A DNA stretch of 64,000 nt, taken from the NCBI RefSeq assembly GCF_902167145.1, contig NC_050104.1, positions 108,139,849 through 108,203,848 on the forward strand, written 5' to 3'. The translations under genes and the position numbers were made by a program. Below, in pieces: positions 9,495 to 21,640 of the stretch. Source of the stretch: Zea mays. Its lineage: Eukaryota > Streptophyta > Magnoliopsida > Poales > Poaceae. Every line of letters begins with the position of its first letter. Position 1 is the stretch's first letter. The notes beneath the pieces are model-generated. The model was not told the origin of the DNA. It worked only from the letters and a program-made list of their open reading frames with translations, and did no database searches.

Positions 9495-11882
9495 ATGGAT
9501 CCTAAGGGGAAGGGAATTGTGATCAACGACAAGGAGAAGGAGTCCTTCGTCAACGAGCCAAGGGATGACAAGTCCAATGACTCGGGCTCGGGCCACAAGC
9601 GAAGAGATGGGAAGAAGAAGAAGACAAGACGCATCAAGGAGATCGTCTACTACGACAGCGATGAGTCCTCTTCTTCCCAAAAGGACGACGACCACGACAA
9701 ACAAAGGAAACCGGTTAATTCTAACTTTTCTTTTGACTACTCTCGTATTCCGCAAAGTTCAAATTCACATTTGCTTTCCATTCCACTCGGGAAGCCCCCA
9801 CACTTTGATGGGGAGGACTACGGATTTTGGAGCCACAAAATGCGTATTCACCTATTCTCTCTCCATCCTAGCATATGGGAGATTGTAGATAGTGGAATGC
9901 ACTTTAATAGTTCGGATAGTCCTATATTCATTAATGAGCAAATCCATAAGAATGCACAAGCTACTACTGTTCTTCTAGCCTCATTGTGCAGGGATGAATA
10001 TAATAAAGTGAGTGGCTTGGATAACGCCAAGCAAATCTGGGATACCCTCAAGATCTCTCATGAGGGAAATGACGCTACCTTGCTCACCAAAATGGAGTTG
10101 GTGGAGGGCGAGCTTGGACGGTTCGCGATGATAAGGGGCGAGGAGCCAACTCAGACATACAACCGGCTCAAGACCCTTATCAACAAAATAAGGAGCTACA
10201 GAAGCACGCGATGGACGGACCACGACGTCGTCCGACTAATGCTCAGGTCCTTTACCGTTCTTGATCCTCATTTGGTGAATAATATTCGTGAGAATCCCAG
10301 GTACACCAAAATGTCGCCCGAAGAAGTCCTAGGAAAATTCGTCAGCGGGCGAATGATGATCAAGGAGGCAAGGTATGTGGACGACGCCTTGAATGGACCG
10401 ATCAACGAGCCGCAACCTTTTGCTCTCAAAGCCACAGGGAACAAGGAGGCGCTACCCAGCAAGGTGGCGCAAATTGAGGCGGCCGGTCTTAATGAAGAAG
10501 AAATGGCCCTCATTATCAAGAGATTCAAGACGGTGCTAAAGGGTCGCAATGGACAGCCGAGCAAAACTAAGACCAAGGGGAAGCGATCATGCTTCAAATG
10601 CGGTAAGCTTGGTCATTTTATTGCCAACTGTCCCGATAATGATAGTGACCAGGAAAAGGGAAACAAGAGGGAAAAGAAGAAGCATTACAAGAAGGCAAAG
10701 GGCGAGGCGCATCTAGGCAAGGAGTGGGACTCGGATTGCTCCTCGTCCGACTCCGACAATGAAGGACTCGCCGCCACCGCCTTCAACAAATCAACCCTCT
10801 TCCCCAACGAGCGTCACACATGCCTTATGGCAAGGGAGAAGAAGGTATGTACTCGCAACTCTACCTATGCTTCGTCAAGTGAGGACGAATCTAGTGATGA
10901 GGATGAAGTAGATTATTCATGTTTGTTCAAGGGCTTAGATAGATCTAAGATAGACAAAATTAATGAATTAATTGATGCCTTGAATGAAAAGAATATACTT
11001 TTAGAAAAGCAAGAGGATTTGTTGTATGAAGAGCATGATAAATTTGTTGAGGCACAAAAATCCTATGCTTTAGAAGTTAAGAGAAATGAAATGCTTTCTT
11101 TTGAACTATCTACTTGTCATGAAACCATTTCTACTTTGAAAGGTGTCAACAATGATTTAAATGCTAAATTAGAAGTAGCAAATAAATCCAATTCTTGTGT
11201 AGAACATGTTGAAATTTGTACTAGGTGTAAAGATTTTGACATTAATGCTTGTAGTGAACACCTAGTTTCAATTTCCAAGCTTAATGATGAACTGGCTAGT
11301 CTTAATGCTCAACTTAAGACTAGCAAGAATGATTTCGATAAGCTAAAATTTGCAAGGGATGCCTACACAATTGGTAGACACCCCTCAATTAAGGATGGAC
11401 TTGGCTTCAAGAGAGAAGCTAAGAACTTAACAAGCCATAAGGCTCCCATTCCCGCCAAGGAGAAAGGGAAGGCCCCTATGGCTAGTAATGTGCAAAAGAA
11501 CCATGCTTTTATGTATTATGATAGGAGACAAACTAGAAATGCTTATAGGAGTTATAATGCTTTTGATGATTTTGACTCTCATGCCATGTTTGCTTCTAGT
11601 TCTTCCTATATGCATGGTAGAAATATGTCTAGGAGAAATGCTATTCATCATGTGTCTAGAAAGAATGCTATTCATGCTCCTAGGAAAGTAGTGAATGAAC
11701 CTTCCACAATTTATTATGCTTTAAATGCTTCCTTTGCTATTTGTAGAAAGGATAAGAAAATTGTTGCTAGGAAGTTAGGGGCAAAATGCAAGGGAGACAA
11801 AACTTGCATTTGGGTCCCTAAGGATATTTGCACTAACCTTGTAGGACCCAACATGAGTTGGGTACCTAAGACCCAAGCCTAA
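9495..11882 (+). CDS. gag: Sirevirus 1 Gag
   Basis: The 795-residue structural protein that packages the element's RNA. It opens with a charged Lys/Asp-rich segment ([12 protein letters not shown]), followed from about residue 100 by the copia Gag core ([16 protein letters not shown]). A CCHC zinc knuckle, [14 protein letters not shown], lies at residues 366-379. The C-terminal 300 residues include an acidic serine-rich part and a long heptad-like, probably coiled-coil segment (about 490-620), a known Sirevirus extension. The ATG lies 36 bases after the primer site. It stops at TAA in a different frame from pol, the same arrangement as in Sirevirus 2, so the frame change is normal for the family. 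No disrupting change was seen. Confidence 0.95.
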   Translation: MDPKGKGIVINDKEKESFVNEPRDDKSNDSGSGHKRRDGKKKKTRRIKEIVYYDSDESSSSQKDDDHDKQRKPVNSNFSFDYSRIPQSSNSHLLSIPLGKPPHFDGEDYGFWSHKMRIHLFSLHPSIWEIVDSGMHFNSSDSPIFINEQIHKNAQATTVLLASLCRDEYNKVSGLDNAKQIWDTLKISHEGNDATLLTKMELVEGELGRFAMIRGEEPTQTYNRLKTLINKIRSYRSTRWTDHDVVRLMLRSFTVLDPHLVNNIRENPRYTKMSPEEVLGKFVSGRMMIKEARYVDDALNGPINEPQPFALKATGNKEALPSKVAQIEAAGLNEEEMALIIKRFKTVLKGRNGQPSKTKTKGKRSCFKCGKLGHFIANCPDNDSDQEKGNKREKKKHYKKAKGEAHLGKEWDSDCSSSDSDNEGLAATAFNKSTLFPNERHTCLMAREKKVCTRNSTYASSSEDESSDEDEVDYSCLFKGLDRSKIDKINELIDALNEKNILLEKQEDLLYEEHDKFVEAQKSYALEVKRNEMLSFELSTCHETISTLKGVNNDLNAKLEVANKSNSCVEHVEICTRCKDFDINACSEHLVSISKLNDELASLNAQLKTSKNDFDKLKFARDAYTIGRHPSIKDGLGFKREAKNLTSHKAPIPAKEKGKAPMASNVQKNHAFMYYDRRQTRNAYRSYNAFDDFDSHAMFASSSSYMHGRNMSRRNAIHHVSRKNAIHAPRKVVNEPSTIYYALNASFAICRKDKKIVARKLGAKCKGDKTCIWVPKDICTNLVGPNMSWVPKTQA

Positions 11883-11889
11883 ATTTGCC

Positions 11890-14800
11890 TTGCAGGTTTA
11901 TGCATCCGGGGGTTCAAGCTGGATTATTGATAGCGGATGCACAAACCATATGACGGGGGAGAAGAAGATGTTCACCTCCTACGTCAAGAATAAGGATTCC
12001 CAAGATTCAATCATATTCGGTGATGGGAATCAAGGCAAGGTAAAAGGGTTAGGTAAAATTGCAATTTCTAATGAGCACTCTATCTCTAATGTGTTTTTAG
12101 TAGAGTCACTAGGATATAATTTACTATTTGTTAGTCAATTGTGCAATATGGGATATAACTGTCTATTTACAAATGTAGATGTGTCTGTCTTTAGAAGAAG
12201 TGATGGTTCACTAGCTTTTAAGGGTGTATTAGACGGCAAACTTTATTTAGTTGATTTTGCAAAAGAAGAGGCCGGTCTAGATGCATGCTTAATAGCTAAG
12301 ACTAGCATGGGCTGGCTGTGGCATCGCCGCTTAGCACATGTGGGGATGAAGAACCTTCACAAGCTTCTAAAGGGAGAACACGTGATAGGTCTAACTAATG
12401 TTCAATTCGAAAAAGATAGACCTTGTGCAGCTTGTCAAGCAGGGAAACAGGTGGGAGGCTCTCATCACACCAAAAATGTGATGACGACATCAAGACCCTT
12501 GGAGATGCTGCATATGGACCTCTTCGGACCCGTCGCCTATCTGAGCATAGGAGGAAGTAAGTATGGTTTAGTTATTGTTGATGACTTTTCCCGCTTCACT
12601 TGGGTGTTCTTTTTGCAGGAAAAGTCCGAAACCCAAGGGACTCTCAAACGCTTCCTCAGGAGAGCTCAAAATGAGTTTGAGCTCAAAGTGAAGAAGATAA
12701 GGAGCGACAACGGATCCGAGTTCAAGAACCTTCAAGTGGAGGAGTTCCTTGAAGAGGAAGGGATCAAGCACGAGTTCTCCGCTCCCTACACACCACAGCA
12801 AAATGGTGTGGTAGAAAGGAAGAACAGGACGCTCATCGATATGGCGAGGACGATGCTAGGAGAGTTCAAGACCCCCGAGTGCTTTTGGACGGAAGCCGTT
12901 AACACTGCTTGCCACGCCATCAACAGGGTCTACCTTCATCGCCTCCTCAAGAAGACGTCGTATGAGCTACTAACCGGTAACAAACCCAATGTATCGTACT
13001 TTCGTGTTTTTGGGAGTAAATGCTACATTCTAGTGAAGAAGGGTAGAAATTCAAAGTTTGCTCCCAAAGCTGTAGAAGGGTTTTTGTTAGGTTATGACTC
13101 AAATACAAAGGCGTATAGAGTCTTCAACAAATCATCGGGTTTGGTTGAAGTCTCTAGCGACGTTGTATTTGATGAGACTAATGGCTCTCCAAGAGAGCAA
13201 GTTGTTGATTGTGATGATGTAGATGAAGAAGATGTTCCGACGGCTGCTATACGGACCATGGCGATTGGAGAAGTACGGCCACAGGAACAAGATGAACGAG
13301 ATCAACCTTCTTCCTCAACTATGGTGCATCCCCCAACCGAAGATGACGAACAAGTACCTCAAGTGGAGGCGCTTGATCAAGGGGGAGCACAAGATGATCA
13401 AGTGGTGGAGGAAGAAGCGCAACCGGCACCTCCAACCCAAGTTCGAGCGATGATTCAAAGGGATCATCCCGTCGATCAAATTCTGGGTGACATTAGCAAG
13501 GGAGTAACTACTCGATCTCGATTAGTTAATTTTTGTGAGCATTACTCCTTTGTCTCTTCTATTGAGCCTTTCAGGGTAGAGGAGGCCTTGCTAGATCCGG
13601 ATTGGGTATTGGCCATGCAGGAGGAGCTCAACAACTTCAAGCGCAATGAAGTTTGGACACTGGTGCCTCGTCCGAAGCAAAATGTTGTGGGAACCAAGTG
13701 GGTGTTCCGCAACAAACAGGACGAGCACGGGGTGGTGACGAGGAACAAGGCTCGACTTGTGGCAAAAGGTTATGCCCAAGTCGCAGGTTTGGACTTTGAG
13801 GAGACTTTTGCTCCTGTGGCTAGGCTAGAGTCAATTCGTATCTTGCTAGCATATGCCGCTCACCATTCTTTCAGGTTGTACCAAATGGATGTGAAGAGCG
13901 CTTTCCTCAACGGGCCAATCAAGGAGGAAGTGTACGTGGAGCAACCCCCTGGCTTCGAGGATGAACGGTACCCCGACCATGTGTGTAAGCTCTCTAAGGC
14001 GCTCTATGGACTTAAGCAAGCCCCAAGAGCATGGTATGAATGCCTTAGAGACTTTTTACTTGCTAATGCTTTCAAGGTTGGGAAAGCCGATCCAACTCTT
14101 TTTACAAAGACATGTGATGGTGATTTGTTTGTGTGCCAAATTTATGTCGATGACATAATATTTGGTTCTACTAACCAAAAGTCTTGTGAAGAGTTTAGCA
14201 GGGTGATGACGCAGAAATTCGAGATGTCGATGATGGGCGAGTTGAACTACTTCCTTGGGTTCCAAGTGAAGCAACTCAAGGACGACACTTTCATCTCCCA
14301 AACAAAGTACACGCAGGATCTGCTAAAGCGGTTTGGGATGAAGGACGCCAAGCCCGCAAAGACTCCGATGGGGACCGACGGACACACCGACCTCAACAAA
14401 GGAGGTAAGTCCGTTGATCAAAAAGCATACCGGTCAATGATAGGTTCTTTGCTTTACTTATGTGCTAGTAGACCGGATATTATGCTTAGCGTATGCATGT
14501 GTGCTAGATTTCAATCCGATCCTAAGGAGTGTCACTTAGTGGCGGTAAAGCGAATTCTTAGATATTTGGTTGCTACGCCTTGCTTCGGGCTCTGGTATCC
14601 AAAGGGGTCTACCTTTGACTTAGTTGGATACTCAGACTCCGACTATGCTGGATGTAAGGTCGATAGGAAGAGTACATCGGGGACGTGCCAATTCTTAGGA
14701 AGGTCCCTGGTGTCATGGAACTCTAAGAAACAAACATCCGTTGCCCTATCCACCGCTGAGGCCGAGTATGTTGCCGCAGGACAGTGTTGCGCGCAACTAC

Positions 14801-15096
14801 TTTGGATGAGGCAAACCCTCCGGGACTTTGGCTACAATCTGAGCAAAGTCCCACTCCTATGTGACAATGAGAGTGCTATCCGCATGGCGGAAAATCCTGT
14901 TGAGCACAGCCGCACAAAGCACATAGACATCCGGCATCACTTTTTGAGAGACCACCAGCAAAAGGGAGATATCAAAGTGTTTCATGTTAGCACCGAGAAC
15001 CAGCTAGCCGATATCTTTACCAAGCCTCTAGATGAGAAGACCTTTTGCAGGCTGCGTAGTGAGCTAAATGTCTTAGATTCGCGGAACTTGGATTGA
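11890..15096 (+). CDS. pol: Sirevirus 1 Pol (protease, integrase, RT, RNase H)
   Basis: About 1068 residues in copia order. Protease DSG is at residues 14-16 ([12 protein letters not shown]). An integrase zinc region ([10 protein letters not shown]...CAACQ) is followed by D,D,E residues in [17 protein letters not shown] and [10 protein letters not shown] has the YVDD box near residue 752, and RNase H the SDSDYAGC and [10 protein letters not shown] motifs near 915-960. All look intact. The frame is open from 11857, +1 relative to gag, and the first in-frame ATG (11950) lies after the protease DSG. Translation must therefore come from frameshifting in the overlap 11857-11882 or from a spliced RNA; TTTGCCTTGCAG just before codon GTT looks like a 3' splice site. 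The start given is the first plausible codon, not a proven start. Confidence 0.93.
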   Translation: MQVYASGGSSWIIDSGCTNHMTGEKKMFTSYVKNKDSQDSIIFGDGNQGKVKGLGKIAISNEHSISNVFLVESLGYNLLFVSQLCNMGYNCLFTNVDVSVFRRSDGSLAFKGVLDGKLYLVDFAKEEAGLDACLIAKTSMGWLWHRRLAHVGMKNLHKLLKGEHVIGLTNVQFEKDRPCAACQAGKQVGGSHHTKNVMTTSRPLEMLHMDLFGPVAYLSIGGSKYGLVIVDDFSRFTWVFFLQEKSETQGTLKRFLRRAQNEFELKVKKIRSDNGSEFKNLQVEEFLEEEGIKHEFSAPYTPQQNGVVERKNRTLIDMARTMLGEFKTPECFWTEAVNTACHAINRVYLHRLLKKTSYELLTGNKPNVSYFRVFGSKCYILVKKGRNSKFAPKAVEGFLLGYDSNTKAYRVFNKSSGLVEVSSDVVFDETNGSPREQVVDCDDVDEEDVPTAAIRTMAIGEVRPQEQDERDQPSSSTMVHPPTEDDEQVPQVEALDQGGAQDDQVVEEEAQPAPPTQVRAMIQRDHPVDQILGDISKGVTTRSRLVNFCEHYSFVSSIEPFRVEEALLDPDWVLAMQEELNNFKRNEVWTLVPRPKQNVVGTKWVFRNKQDEHGVVTRNKARLVAKGYAQVAGLDFEETFAPVARLESIRILLAYAAHHSFRLYQMDVKSAFLNGPIKEEVYVEQPPGFEDERYPDHVCKLSKALYGLKQAPRAWYECLRDFLLANAFKVGKADPTLFTKTCDGDLFVCQIYVDDIIFGSTNQKSCEEFSRVMTQKFEMSMMGELNYFLGFQVKQLKDDTFISQTKYTQDLLKRFGMKDAKPAKTPMGTDGHTDLNKGGKSVDQKAYRSMIGSLLYLCASRPDIMLSVCMCARFQSDPKECHLVAVKRILRYLVATPCFGLWYPKGSTFDLVGYSDSDYAGCKVDRKSTSGTCQFLGRSLVSWNSKKQTSVALSTAEAEYVAAGQCCAQLLWMRQTLRDFGYNLSKVPLLCDNESAIRMAENPVEHSRTKHIDIRHHFLRDHQQKGDIKVFHVSTENQLADIFTKPLDEKTFCRLRSELNVLDSRNLD

Positions 15097-15902
15097 ATTG
15101 TAGCATACATGTGTTTATGCATTTGATCAGGTTCATTCTGCATTTTGTTGCTTATTGTGGTGCTCAAGTTGTACAAACACTCCCTGGACCTCACAAGTCC
15201 GTTGCAAAGTGATGCACATGTTTAGGGGGAGATGTGTTACAACTTGACCCTTTGAGACTAACCATTTGCTTGAGTTTGCTTGATTTAGTCTCGACGGTGA
15301 ATTGAAAGGGAAAGGTGGACTTGGACCATGAAAGACTTCCACTGCACTCCGATGAGAGGGTAACTAATTCCAAGTTCATCTCATGAAATCTTATTGCCAT
15401 TTGCTCTTAATTAAAGACTTTGGTGAGGCAATGGGGTTAAAAGGGCCAAGATTGATCCCGTTTTGGTGCTTGATGCCAAAGGGGGAGAAAATAAAGGCCA
15501 AAGTAATAAATGGATCAGCTACCACTTGAGAGATTTTGAAAATAGTAGAATAGAGTTTTTGTGAGTTTTTGTTTTGTCAAAAGCTTTTATTGTCTCTTAT
15601 TGTCTCTATTGTCAAAAGTTGACTTCTTGTGGGGAGAAATGTTGATTATGGGAAAAGGGGGAGTTTTTGAAATCCGTGGTCAAATTTCTTTGGAATGACT
15701 CTCTTTATGCTTCAACATGTGTGTTTGACATAGAAATAGAGATTTGAGTTTGATTTGCAAAAACAAACCAAGTGGTGGCAAAGGATGATCCATATATGCC
15801 AAAATTGAATCAAAACCAATTCGAGTTTTTATTTGAAGTGATTTTGCACTTGTTCTATCTACTTTATGTTGTGTTGGCATAAATCACCAAAAAGGGGGAG
15901 AT
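15097..15902 (+). other. Sirevirus 1 post-pol region with polypurine tracts
   Basis: About 800 non-coding bases with repeated AGGGGGAGA-type purine tracts (near 15222, 15480, 15654 and the last at 15889-15902 beside the LTR). Multiple tracts are typical of Sireviruses. No env-like ORF is present. Confidence 0.8.
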
Positions 15903-17166
15903 TGAAAGGGAAATGTGCCTTTGGGCCATTTCTAAGTATTTTGGTGATTGAGTGCAAACACAAGTGCTTAAATGTGAAAATATGCCCATGGATGAACAAA
16001 GTGCAAATCACAAGTTAAGGTATGTTTCTAAGCCTTAGTACATTGGTTTTGTGTACTAATATTCTTGTCTAAGTGTTAGAAACAGAAAGAAGAAGAGAAG
16101 AGGAGACTTGGCTGTGTACAGCCAAGAGGCTGTTTCGGTCTGGGGCACCGGACTGTCCGGTGGTGCACCGGACAGTGTCCGGTGGTGCACCGGACAGTGT
16201 CCGGTGCGCCAGGCTGCCCCAGCCGAAGAGGCCGCTCTCGGGTTTTTCTCCGGCGACTTCGGCTAAAATTCACCGGACCGTCCGGTGTGCACCGGACTGT
16301 CCGGTGAGCCAACGGTCGGCCGGGCCAACGGTCGGCCGCGCGATCGGCGCGCGACACGTGGCCGAGCCAACGGTCGGAAGGAAGCACCGGACTGTCCGGT
16401 GTGCACCGGACTGTCCGGTGCGCCAGATCTGCAACGGTCGGCAACGGTCGGCTTCGCCATTTAAGGAAAGAAATCGGGCACCGGACAGTGTCCGGTGTGC
16501 ACCGGACTGTCCGGTGCGCCCGACGACAGAAGGCAAGGATAGCCTTCCAGATGTGTTCTCAACGGCTCCTAGCTGCCTTGGGGCTATAAAAGGGACCCCT
16601 AGGCGCATGGAGGAGATAACCAAGCATTCCTTGAGCACTCTTGATCACTCACACATCAATCTCGCGCACTTGTTCGACATTCTAGTGATTTGAGCTCCGT
16701 TCTAGTGTGCTAGTCTTTTGAGCTCAAGTCTGGGTCTTGTGTGTGCGTATTCGCTGTGATCTTTGTGTCGTGTGTGAGTTGCTAATCCCTCCCTTGCTCT
16801 GTGATTCTCTGTGAACATCTTTTGTAAGGGCGAGAGGCTCCAAGTTGTGGAGATTCCTCGCAAACGGGATTGAGAAAAGAAAAGCAAGAACACCGTGGTA
16901 TTCAAGTTGATCATTGGATCACTTGAGAGGAGTTGAGTGCAACTCTCGTCCGTTGGGACGCCACAACGTGGAGTAGGCAAGTGTTGTACTTGGCCGAACC
17001 ACGGGATAACCACTGTGTCATCTCTGTGATTGGATTCTTGTGGTTATTGTGTTTTGACTCCTCTCTAGCCACTTGGCCATACTTGTGCTAACTCTTATCA
17101 AGTTTTGTGGCTATAAGTTTGAAGTTTTACAGGATCACCTATTCACCCCCCCTCTAGGTGCTCTCA
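15903..17166 (+). repeat. Sirevirus 1 3' LTR
   Basis: 1264 bp, almost identical to the 5' LTR, with one extra 22-bp palindromic unit (near 16180-16202) and one C fewer in the C-run. TATA at 16585-16591. Confidence 0.95.
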
Positions 17167-18888
17167 CTTTCTCGGTTGCGTTTTGTTCCGGTAGGTGCGC
17201 GCGAGCGCACCCGCCGGGTGTAGCCCCCGAGGCCTCGGAGGAGTGGTTTCACTCCTCCGAGGTCTTAATGCCTCGTGTAATGCTTCGGCTGGTCTGGTCG
17301 TCCCTCATGCGAGCTGGCCGTAGCCCGGGTGTACGGTCGGGTCCCAAGTTCTCGGGCTGGTTTCTTGACGCTGTCAATGGTTCGGCTCGAGCCGGGTTTG
17401 CGAGAGCAGCCCCCGAGCCTCTGCACAGGGCGAGAGGACGATCAGGGACAGACTCGACTTTTTTACATACGCCCCTGCGTCGCCTTTCCGCAAGGAGGAG
17501 GGGGGGAAAGCGCCATGTTGCCCTCGATGGGCGCCGAACATGGTGTCTCCGGTGAGCTGCAGGCGAGTAATCCGAGTGGACATCCGTGCCCCGTTCGTTG
17601 GGGGTCGGCTAGGGGCCCAGAGGCACGCCCAAAAGTACCTGCGGGTGATCTGCCGGACCCGGTCCCCTGGCGACAGGGTCCGAGGGCTCGATGCCTCCCT
17701 CTGATGGGATTCCGTTACAAGATCGTTCCCGCTGGTCTCGGAAATGTCCTAGGGTACCTCGGGAGCGCAGCCCGAGCCTCGGTTATGTATCGAACGTACC
17801 CATGGTCATCCCTCGCTCGGCGTCTGAGGCGGCTGTGAACCCTTCGGGGGCCAGCCTTCGAACCCCTGATCAGTAGTGGGCGCAGAGCCCGAGTAGCCTG
17901 AGGCGGCCGTGGAACCCTTCCGAGGGGCCGGCCTTCGAACCTCTGACCAGTAGTGGGTGTAGAGCCCACACGATCTGAGGCGGCTGTCGAACCCTTCCGA
18001 GGGGCCAGCCTTCGAACCTCTGATCAGTAGGGAGGCTCAGAGCCTGGTTCCTTCACGGGGAAGGATCCTTTTTGGGGTATCCCCCTTTCCCGGTCCCTGT
18101 TGCAAGAGAGAGAAAGAGGAAAAAAGGAAAAGGATACGAAATCGAACGACGCGGCGTACCTTTTCTGACGCGGTCATTATGGCGAAGGCGAAGCGTCGTC
18201 CGCTTCTCCTGCCAGAGGCGCCGCCTGTCCTACCGCGGAGTTAATGTGACGGGGCGAGTGGTTGGCGGGGCGGCCGTTGCGCGAGCCGTTCGAGGAACGG
18301 AACACGGGCGCGTTGTCTTCACGCCGTGAGAGAGGGTTCTCTCGCTGCCCCCGGACGGGACGTGAGCTTGGCTGACAACGTGGCCGCCGCTCCTGCCCGC
18401 CTGCCACCGCCATTACTGTCGGCCCATTTTTGGCCGCATTGACCGCCGCGCCAGGCTGGCGCTGCTGGGTCGTGCGCTGGGTCGCCTCGAGTCACGGTAT
18501 TGGTTCCGCAGTCGAGGAGGCGCGGTAGTGGCGCAAGTGGCGGTGCAGTTGCATGCACGAAGCATTCGGCGCGCCGGTTGCATGACGCGTGGGCCTGGGC
18601 CTCCATGCTGGGCATGTTGGGAGTCGGAGAAGTGCGCCCACTTGGCGCGGTTGCACGCCGCCTGCATGGCTGCCCGCCCCTTTCGCCCGTTGGTCTGGGC
18701 AAAAGTGGAGAGTCGCTTGTAACCGCTGGGCAGTTGTACGCACCGCGCACGGCGGTTTGGCTTCTTCTGCTCTGAGCCGGCTTGCATGACGTGTGGGACC
18801 CAGCCCCCGCGCCGTAGGGGAGGACCTTGGAGTGTGTTGGAGAAGACTCAGCCCATGACGGCTGGGGACGCAAGTAGGGAGAGCCGCC

Positions 18889-18897
18889 TTTAAAAGG
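18889..18897 (+). promoter_or_regulatory. TATA-like box antisense to the Tat element
   Basis: TTTAAAAGG lies 26 bases upstream of the ATG at 18923 on the strand opposite to gag-pol. Similar to plant core promoters, but no expression evidence is available. Confidence 0.35.
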
Positions 18898-18922
18898 AGG
18901 GTGACCCCCTTAGAAGGCGACC

Positions 18923-19207
18923 ATGTCTTCGCGTTCCCTTATGCATCGTGTCTTTCCACCTTCGAAGCCCCCGGATGGGGGATATCCGTCGTCTTTCCGC
19001 CTCGTCGTTGGAGGAACGCAACTCCATGGGAGTTGGTACCTTTCAGCCATCGTTCGGCTTCAAGGATTTTCATCATGCAGCCCGGTTGCACCCCTCCGCT
19101 GGCGGTCACCCAAGATGGTGACCTCCAGTTTGATGGCGAGGGAAAGCGAACCGGGCTGCGGCCTCTGCCCCTCCCTCAGCCTCAAGGATTTTCATCACCA
19201 GGGCTGA
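18923..19207 (+). CDS. Antisense ORF in the Tat spacer, unknown function
   Basis: A 94-residue ORF starting MSSRSLMHRVFPPSKPPD on the strand opposite to pol. I recall similar antisense reading frames between integrase and the 3' LTR in Grande-like Tat elements, but cannot confirm the match. It has no recognisable domain, signal peptide or membrane segment. An overlapping 261-residue frame (18901-19686) shares its region, and a frameshift may have split one ancestral protein between the two. The TATA-like box is very close, so the leader would be a few bases at most. It may be a chance ORF in GC-rich DNA. Confidence 0.3.
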   Translation: MSSRSLMHRVFPPSKPPDGGYPSSFRLVVGGTQLHGSWYLSAIVRLQGFSSCSPVAPLRWRSPKMVTSSLMARESEPGCGLCPSLSLKDFHHQG

Positions 19208-20350
19208 GGAGGGGAGTGTGCCGAGTTGGGGTCGGCCCCTGCGTGGGCGGTGGCCCGCTCCTTCCCTCAGTGATCGGGGGGAGGGCGGTTGTCGTCCGTG
19301 GCGCCGGCAGCTGCAGCGTGCCTGGCTCTCGGACCCGAGTGGCTTCGGAGCCGCTCTCGGCGCCGGCTTCCGCCACGGCAGCTGGAAGAGGTTCTTCCGC
19401 CGACGAGATAGCCAGGGCCGCCCACGGACCGACCTCCAACTCTACGGCCTTCTGCCCGTCCTTGCCTCACGAGTTTGGGCATGGGCGGGGGCCTCCTGGC
19501 AACGGCATCCGCCCTGAGGTCATCGCTGCCGCTGTTCGGCCCCCCGGAGCAGAAGTCGTCGTCGTCGCCGCTGCCGGAGCGGGCGACGGCGCGCCGTTCG
19601 TCGATCTTCCGTTGCTCCGCAGGCCCCCCTCCCGTCGAGTGGGGTTGTTCGTGCCTGCGGAGGTGGAACCGGAGTTCCGTTTGTAATGGCACCTTGAATG
19701 CCGGTGTTTTGTTCATTGCGGCTTTTGGGGCCTGAACATGTATGTAATTTCGGCACGAAGCCATGTTTTTTCCTCATTTTCGAGCGCTAAGACTCGCCTG
19801 TTGGTTGTCTGAACCGCTTCACCAAGCGTGAGTCGCCCCGTGTAAAGGTGACGAGTGAGGTATCCGTATCCCGGAGGCGTAGGAGTCCCTCGGCTCGGTC
19901 AGCCTTGCCGCTTACGCGCACTCTTACCCGTCCTTGGGGTTCTGTTACCGACGCAGTCAAGAAGGCTCGAAGAATCGTTTCGGCAGAAGAGCTTCCGAAC
20001 GTGAAGACTTGTTCGGTCCGCAAGATCGTTTATCCGAGCGTGAGTTACTTATCGCAGAAGGTGATGAGTGAGGTATCCATATCCCGGAGGCGTAGGAGTC
20101 CCTCGGCTCGGTTAGCCTTGGCTGCTTACGTGTACTCCGTCGTTTTCAGGATCCGCTTTCGAAGTAGTCAAAAAGCACGAAAGACATTCTGGCAGAAAGG
20201 ATCTTTTTTCGAGGAAAAAATTCGACGCAGAGGGGGTTCGCCCCCTTTTAGCCCCCGAGGGAGGGTCGGGCTTTGCCGAGGCGAGGCCGACCCTTCCTTG
20301 ATGACTAAACTTTGCGTGGGAGCGAGGTATATGAACAACTTGAAAACATC

Positions 20351-21640
20351 TTAAGGGTAGAAGCGACGTAGCTGTTGGATGTTCCAAGCGTTGCTGTAGA
20401 CCTCGCCTTGACTGTTGGCCAGCTTGTACGTTCCGGGCTTCAGAACTTTGGCGATGACGAATGGCCCCTCCCAGGGGGGGCGTGAGCTTGTGCCGCCCTC
20501 GGGCGTCTTGTCGCAGTCGAAGTACCATGTCGCCCACCTGGAGGTCTCGGGACCGGACCCCTCGGGCGTGGTAGCATCGCATGGACTGCTGGTACCGCGC
20601 CAAGTGCAGTAAGGCCCTGTCCCGAGCCTCTTCCAGCTGGTCCAGCGAGTCTTCTCGACTAGCTTGGTTGCTCTGGTCGGCATAGGCCCTTGTCCTCGGG
20701 GAGCCGTATTCCAGGTCTGTGGGTAGGACGACCTCGACCCCGTAGACTAAAAAGAACGGCGTGAAGCCCGTGGCTCGGCTCGGTGTTGTCCTCAGGCTCC
20801 AGACCACCGAGGGGAGTTCCTTCATCCATCGCTTGCCGAACTTGTTGAGGTCGTTGCAGATCCGAGGCTTGAGCCCTTGTAGAATCATGCCGTTGGCACG
20901 CTCTACTTGCCCATTCGTCATGGGATGAGCCACGGCGGCCCAGTCCACCCGGATGTGGTGATCCTCGCAGAAGTCCAGGAACTTTCTGCCGGTGAACTGG
21001 GTGCCGTTGTCGGTGATGATGGAGTTCGGGACCCCGAAGCGATGGATGATGTTGGTGAAGAACGCCACCGCCTGCTCGGACCTGATGCTGTTTAGGGGTC
21101 GGACTTCGACCCACTTGGAGAATTTGTCGATGGCGACAAACAGGTGCGTGTAGCCCCCGGGTGCCTTCTGCAAGGGGCCGACGAGGTCCAGACCCCACAC
21201 AGCAAAAGGCCAGGTGATGGGTATCATCTGCAGAGCCTGAGCGGGCAGGTGGGTTTGCCTTGCGTAGAATTGACACCCTTCGCAGGTGCGGACAATTCTA
21301 GTGGCGTCGGCCACCGCCGTCGGCCAATAGAAGCCTTGTCGGAAAGCATTCCCGACCAGGGCTCGAGGCGCCGCGTGATGACCGCAAGCCCCCGAGTGTA
21401 TTTTTCGCAGGAGTTCCTGACCTTCGGCGATGGAGATGCATCGCTGGAGGATGCCCAAGGGGCTGCGGTGGTAGAGCTCCTTCTCATCTCCCAGCAAGAC
21501 GAACGACTTGGCGCGCCGCGCCAGCCGTCGAGCTTCGGCTCGGTTGGAGGGTAGCTCTCCTCGGTGGAGATATTGCAGGTACGGGGTCCGCCAGCTTTGA
21601 TCAGGCGTGACCCCACTTCGCTCCCCCCGACGTGCAGCGT
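20351..21640 (-). pseudogene. int: Tat integrase, frameshifted
   Basis: Catalyses insertion of the cDNA. Visible in order: zinc region (H...H, CEGCQFYARQTHLPAQ), catalytic core with D in VWGLDLVGPL, D in ITDNGTQFTG and E in TNGQVERANG, then VGDMVLRL and a C-terminal part. Near 20478 the frame changes at a G/C run; the neighbouring frame continues WEGPFVIAKVLKPGTYKL to QQLRRFYP and stop at 20351, a normal Tat integrase end. It also joins the preceding RNase H region through another frame change near 21600-21690. The catalytic triad is present but the reading frame is broken. Confidence 0.9.

Larger units (their letters stand above)
8202..17166 (+). mobile_element. Sirevirus 1 (Opie/Ji-type copia), apparently intact
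   Basis: An 8965-bp copia element with duplication CTTTC (8197-8201, 17167-17171), LTRs of 1243 and 1264 bp, the primer site TGGTATCAGAGC and a polypurine tract. Gag and pol are both open. By eye the LTRs differ by one substitution (about 8560 against 16273), one 22-bp palindromic unit and one C in the C-run. With the grass LTR rate often used (1.3e-8 per site per year) that implies insertion within tens of thousands of years. There is no env-like ORF between pol and the 3' LTR. Confidence 0.95.
17172..20350 (-). other. Tat 3' spacer between integrase and 3' LTR
   Basis: About 3.2 kb without a sense-strand gene. It contains three copies of a roughly 76-bp unit around GAGGCGGCTGT...CCAGCCTTCGAACC (17826-18030) and two copies of a GAGTGAGGTATCC...CCTCGGCTCGG block (19853 and 20067). 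Tat elements commonly have such a long spacer, sometimes with an antisense ORF. Confidence 0.75.

Noticed and set aside
15097..15902. Env-like gene after Sirevirus pol
   Set aside because: Some Sireviruses have one, but no frame longer than about 70 codons exists here and purine tracts fill the region.
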